Source of the DNA: Nitrosopumilaceae archaeon
Lineage (GTDB): Archaea; Thermoproteota; Nitrososphaeria; Nitrososphaerales; Nitrosopumilaceae
Length of the DNA stretch: 8,333 bases
Assembly (NCBI GenBank): GCA_021296165.1
Contig: JAGWAW010000052.1
Coordinates: forward strand, 1-8,333
Direction of reading: 5' to 3'
This document shows, one piece after another, positions 6,141-8,333 of this stretch (within the stretch, counting starts at the first letter, position 1; each line of letters opens with the position of its first letter). The notes beneath the pieces are model-generated. The model did not search any database. It was not told where the DNA came from and was given only the letters and a program-made list of their open reading frames with translations. The position numbers were made by a program, and so were the translations under genes.

Positions 6141-6159
6141 ACCACGAGCACCAACCACC

Positions 6160-6342
6160 ATGCACACTCAGCGTCGCAGCCGGGCATGGTACCTGCTCCC
6201 GATATTCCTAGGGGTTGTGGGTGGAGTGATAGCCTACTTTGTGCTGCGGCAGGACGATATCCACCTGTCTAAAAACTGCCTGTACCTCGGAATAGCACTC
6301 ACCGCCATACACATAGCACTAACGCTAATACTGGAATTGTAG
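6160..6342 (+). CDS. Small two-helix membrane protein, function unknown
   Basis: The 60-residue protein has a basic start (MHTQRRSRAW), a first hydrophobic helix at about 10-28 (WYLLPIFLGVVGGVIAYFV), a polar turn RQDDIHLSKNC (30-40) and a second hydrophobic helix at about 40-59. By the positive-inside rule both ends probably face the cytoplasm, with the short DD-K loop outside; this is inference. The pattern RAWYLLP...GGxxAYFVxRxDD...KNCLYLGI recalls, from memory, a small membrane module common in Thaumarchaeota, sometimes free-standing and sometimes a C-terminal anchor of surface proteins. I cannot give it a function. A TATA box 28 nt before the ATG supports a real gene. It is transcribed alone, divergent from the SBDS operon. 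Confidence 0.75.
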   Translation: MHTQRRSRAWYLLPIFLGVVGGVIAYFVLRQDDIHLSKNCLYLGIALTAIHIALTLILEL

Positions 6343-6470
6343 TCTCATCGCCGATGCCTGCATATGGCAGGCCTTCGGTACGTCGGCCCCGCATCCCGGC
6401 ATGTAGCCAGGTCCACGCCGTAGGCTGGTGAGTTATCGGCGCCTGTTTTGACATGCACCAGGCGGCCTAG

Positions 6471-6502
6471 CCCACGTTTCCACCCCTGCCCACGTTTCCA
6501 CC
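6471..6502 (+). repeat. Two-copy direct repeat, 14-base core at 18-base spacing
   Basis: CCCACGTTTCCACC occurs at 6471-6484 and again, without a mismatch, at 6489-6502. The start-to-start distance is 18 bases. It lies about 100 bases before the Alba TATA box. Two copies only, so it is not a CRISPR array; a tandem binding site for a regulator or a short slippage duplication are both possible. Confidence 0.8.
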
Positions 6503-6602
6503 GCACCGGCCGAACTCCCGCTTCTCCGCACGCTTGATCCACAAAGATCTTCCACTCCGGAGACGGGCGCCGCTAGCTTATCAGTCCATTCGATCCACCA
6601 CA

Positions 6603-6611
6603 GTTTAATAG
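6603..6611 (+). promoter_or_regulatory. TATA box of the Alba gene
   Basis: GTTTAATAG has its first T of the TTTAATAG core at 6604, which is 30 nt before an in-frame TTG at 6634 but only 18 nt before the GTG at 6622. The other promoters here show 28-29 nt from TATA to start codon, so the site favours the TTG as the true start. Confidence 0.55.
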
Positions 6612-6633
6612 ACCGCGCCCGGTGGCAAGGGCG

Positions 6634-7071
6634 TTGGATGAGATCTCCAGTAAACCTGAAGAAACGGAGGCCACCCAGAACGATGCACCTGATGCCGTTG
6701 AAGGGACATCCGACCCGGCCGCAGGCGATGCGCCTGATGCTGCATCTGCGGACACGTCCGATGACGTGGCTCCCGGTGAGGACAAATCCGAGGAGACGCA
6801 CGATGTCATCTACGTTGGCGGCAAGCCGATAATGACGTACGTCAACGCCACGCTCACTCTTATAAAATCCACTCCCGTTGTCACTCTGATGGCCCGGGGC
6901 CACCGTATAAAGCAGGCGGTTGATGTGGCCCTTACCATAGTCAAGAGGATGAGCGCGGTAGGCTACACCATAGGAGATGTCCGCATATCATCAAACCCGA
7001 TGGAATCACTTGACGGCAAGAGCCGCAACATATCTACAATAGAGATTGACATCCAAAAATCCGATTCCTAG
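6634..7071 (+). CDS. alba: Alba-family DNA/RNA-binding chromatin protein with acidic N-terminal tail
   Basis: The last 89 or so residues form an Alba domain, an archaeal chromatin protein that coats DNA and also binds RNA. Landmarks are VGGKPIMTYV (61-70), MARGHRIKQAVDVAL (86-100) and the C-terminal STIEIDIQK. Alba is normally 90-100 residues; this one has 145 (149 from the GTG at 6622). The extra part, residues 1-56, is low in complexity and very acidic: about 18 Asp/Glu against two Lys, with a repeated DAPDA. By eye alignment to Sulfolobus Alba1, lysine 16 (the acetylation site) is Gly63, lysine 17 is kept as Lys64, and phenylalanine 60 of the dimer-dimer contact is Met106. The TTG start is chosen from TATA spacing; there is no early in-frame ATG. 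The next gene overlaps its 3' end by 26 bases. Confidence 0.88.
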   Translation: MDEISSKPEETEATQNDAPDAVEGTSDPAAGDAPDAASADTSDDVAPGEDKSEETHDVIYVGGKPIMTYVNATLTLIKSTPVVTLMARGHRIKQAVDVALTIVKRMSAVGYTIGDVRISSNPMESLDGKSRNISTIEIDIQKSDS

Positions 7072-7276
7072 AAAGCTGGTTCTGGCGCTGGTGGGACTGG
7101 TAGTCGGTGCCGTGATACTATTCACCCCCCAGTGCGCCGTGGAGTACCAGGCTTTGCTCTTTGACATGGAACAGTATGGCGAGTCTCCAGAGAAGGATGT
7201 CTGCCATGCGATACAGGAGCGCATAAACGCATACAACGGCGAATGTGGTGGAGACGTCGTGCTGGACTGCGGCTAG
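7046..7276 (+). CDS. Small membrane-anchored four-cysteine protein, function unknown
   Basis: The 76-residue protein has a short polar start with three basic residues (K4, R9, K10), one hydrophobic helix at about 11-28 (LVLALVGLVVGAVILFTP) and a polar C-terminal domain with four cysteines at 30, 53, 67 and 75. This suggests an N-in single-pass anchor or uncleaved signal with an outside domain held by disulfides; C30 does not sit in a clean lipobox. The start is a TTG inside the end of Alba (26-base overlap) with only a weak GAG upstream, so the exact start is uncertain. No TATA box stands 28 nt before it, so it is probably co-transcribed with Alba. Its TAG overlaps the opposing deoxyhypusine synthase TAG. 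I recognise no family. Hydrophobic profile and basic flank argue for a real gene. Confidence 0.6.
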   Translation: MTSKNPIPRKLVLALVGLVVGAVILFTPQCAVEYQALLFDMEQYGESPEKDVCHAIQERINAYNGECGGDVVLDCG

Positions 7277-8214
7277 TTGGCGCCCTCCAAGAGCGCCGCG
7301 TATATGAAGGGCAGTATGGTGGTGGCCTCAGCGTGCAGTGTGGCCTGCTTCGCCGCCGTGGTCACCTTGCCCCACGATATGGCCTCTCGGACAGGGGCGC
7401 CGCTCAGACTGCCGTCATACTCTGTCGCGGTAGTTATGTACAGTGCGTAGTCCAGCCCGCCACGGTACTGGTTCCACCACAGCGTGTGATGTTTTGATAT
7501 GCCGCCCCCGATCATCAGGGCGCCGGATCTCTTTGCCTTGAATACCAGCGAGGCGAGCATCCCGGAGTCGCCGGCCACGTCCAGCACAAAGTCGGGATGC
7601 TTCTGGGTGAACATCCAGATCTGGCTTCCGACGGCGCCGTCCATTATACCTGGCACAACAACGCGGGTGCCCGTCTTGTGTGCCCAGTGCAGAAACGACG
7701 ACTCGCCGGTGTTCCTGCCTATCATGTCGCATATGTCGGCGGTGGTCATACGACGCGTTCCCGATGAGTACTCCGCTTCCAGAAAAGACTGCATCTTCTC
7801 CTCTATCAGCGGGCCGTAGCTGTCCATGGGGACCAAGACGCTGCCCAGCCGGTGGATGTCCCTCTCCGCCAGCTCGGCATCGTCCATCGTAAAGGAGCCC
7901 CTGTCATACGACGCAAAGTGGCGGGCAATATCGTGGTCCAGGGAGCCGCACGTGGTCACGGCCACGTCGAACCACCCATGGCGGATCATATCCCGGACTA
8001 CTCCCCGCAGGCCGGTGGACATGGTGGCCCCCACGAACGAGACAAACGTAAGGCAATCTTCATCATGGATCATCGAGTCCAGTATGTTCAGGCCAGCGGC
8101 CACGTTGACAGACTCAAAGCCGCCGGATCCGGACATTTGGTGTATTATGTCACGCACCGAGGACCCGCCGGTTATGGCCATGTCATGGACTGTCGAATCG
8201 GACTCGGCGGACAT
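7273..8214 (-). CDS. dys: Deoxyhypusine synthase
   Basis: The 313-residue enzyme transfers the aminobutyl group of spermidine to one lysine of aIF5A using NAD, the step that makes this translation factor active. Family marks are TFVSFVGATMSTGLRGVV (56-73), the nucleotide-site segment FDVAVTTCGSLDHDIARHF (82-100), VPGIMDGAVGSQIW (187-200), GGGISKHHT (236-244), DYALYITTATEYDGSLSGA (255-273) and EAISWGKV (277-284), in which K283 aligns with the catalytic Lys329 of the human enzyme. The open frame extends upstream to 8301, and an ATG also lies at 8229. I choose the ATG at 8214 because the TATA box at 8235-8243 lies 28 nt from it, the spacing seen at the window's other promoters; the family fold starts soon after. 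The gene stands alone and converges on the Alba pair. Confidence 0.95.
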   Translation of the reverse strand: MSAESDSTVHDMAITGGSSVRDIIHQMSGSGGFESVNVAAGLNILDSMIHDEDCLTFVSFVGATMSTGLRGVVRDMIRHGWFDVAVTTCGSLDHDIARHFASYDRGSFTMDDAELAERDIHRLGSVLVPMDSYGPLIEEKMQSFLEAEYSSGTRRMTTADICDMIGRNTGESSFLHWAHKTGTRVVVPGIMDGAVGSQIWMFTQKHPDFVLDVAGDSGMLASLVFKAKRSGALMIGGGISKHHTLWWNQYRGGLDYALYITTATEYDGSLSGAPVREAISWGKVTTAAKQATLHAEATTILPFIYAALLEGAN

Positions 8215-8234
8215 GGGTCGGCGCCGCATCCGGG

Positions 8235-8243
8235 CATATAAAA
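8235..8243 (-). promoter_or_regulatory. TATA box of deoxyhypusine synthase
   Basis: TTTTATATG on the minus strand is the best TATA match in the window. The first T of the TTTATATG core (8242) lies 28 nt before the ATG at 8214, predicting a leaderless message and ruling against longer starts at 8229 and 8301. Confidence 0.7.
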
Positions 8244-8333
8244 TCCTGGTGAGGGCCGGCCTTGTCCAAAAATCTGCGACAATATGATCATGAACCCACA
8301 CCCGCTGCCAAGGCCCGCTAGGGACCGAAAGGC
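8244..8333. other. Window end upstream of deoxyhypusine synthase
   Basis: No gene can be supported here. A plus-strand open frame begins with ATG at 8284 and runs off the window after 16 codons (MIMNPHPLPRPARDRK), which could be the start of a divergent gene, but no TATA box is seen at the expected distance and the piece is too short to judge. Confidence 0.4.

Larger units (their letters stand above)
5901..6159. other. Divergent intergenic region between SBDS and the small membrane gene
   Basis: This 259-nt gap holds the minus-strand operon promoter at 5922-5930 and the plus-strand promoter at 6131-6140. Between them are a second TATA-like TTATAGAT at 6001-6008 (+), a perfect 10-bp palindrome TGAAATTTCA at 6061-6070, and a 33-codon open frame at 6038-6139. 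No tRNA-like or C/D-box pattern was found by eye. Confidence 0.6.
6343..6633. other. Intergenic region upstream of Alba
   Basis: This gap of about 290 nt has no convincing gene; open frames here on the minus strand run into Alba and have no family features. It holds a 6-bp-stem hairpin at 6356-6372 just after the membrane protein stop, a 14-base direct repeat with 18-base period at 6471-6502, and the Alba TATA box at 6603-6611. Confidence 0.6.

Noticed and set aside
6471..6502. CRISPR array
   Set aside because: Only two 14-base copies with a four-base gap, far too few and too short for repeats and spacers.
6343..6621. tRNA or C/D-box RNA in the gap before Alba
   Set aside because: No acceptor stem with GGTTCRA-type T loop and no RTGATGA/CTGA box pair could be found by eye.
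6433..6903. 156-codon minus-strand open frame overlapping the Alba tail and the upstream gap
   Set aside because: Cys/Gly/Arg-rich without a fold; the plus strand holds the TATA box and Alba core.
8284..8333. Start of a divergent plus-strand gene at the window edge
   Set aside because: Only 16 codons are visible, with no TATA box at the expected spacing and no family signal, so it cannot be called.

Overview
This window looks like a piece of a GC-rich thaumarchaeal (Nitrososphaerota) chromosome. A Cenarchaeum-like marine group I lineage is the best guess, by inference only. The archaeal assignment is firm: it carries an aIF5A-modifying deoxyhypusine synthase, an Alba chromatin protein, archaeal exosome subunits, archaeal SBDS, prefoldin beta, and a helicase-less XPF-type nuclease. 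TATA boxes sit a fixed 28-30 nt upstream of start codons, as expected for leaderless archaeal mRNAs. There are no rRNA or tRNA genes, CRISPR arrays or transposons.

Layout. Positions 1-186 hold no gene I can support. At 187-1488 (+) is a FAD-dependent oxidoreductase of the L-2-hydroxyglutarate oxidase (LhgO) family. Its stop codon abuts the stop of the opposing operon. That operon fills 5900 down to 1489 (-) with eight genes and no intergenic base: SBDS, exosome Rrp4, Rrp41 and Rrp42, ribosomal protein L37Ae, KEOPS subunit Pcc1, prefoldin beta, and an XPF/ERCC4 nuclease. This is a version of the conserved archaeal exosome superoperon, but rpoP is missing from its usual place and psmA is not next to SBDS. 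A 259-nt divergent gap follows, then a 60-residue two-helix membrane protein (6160-6342, +). After a roughly 290-nt gap with an 18-nt-spaced direct repeat come Alba with a long acidic N-terminal tail (6634-7071, +) and an overlapping small membrane-anchored four-cysteine protein (7046-7276, +). Deoxyhypusine synthase (8214-7273, -) converges on the last gene, and the two share the tetranucleotide CTAG for both stops.

How the genes work together. The big operon joins 3'-5' RNA decay/processing (Rrp41/42 ring with Rrp4 cap), late large-subunit ribosome maturation (SBDS), a ribosomal protein, tRNA t6A synthesis (Pcc1) and co-translational folding (prefoldin). Deoxyhypusine synthase also serves translation by activating aIF5A. 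XPF is the DNA-repair outlier. SBDS starts leaderless, while several downstream genes begin with overlapping stop/start signals, some preceded by GGAG(G) motifs; this points to translational coupling.

Most of the window is ordinary housekeeping DNA. The parts most worth a second look are the acidic, lysine-altered Alba and its overlapping membrane partner. I did not find a convincing new biological system.
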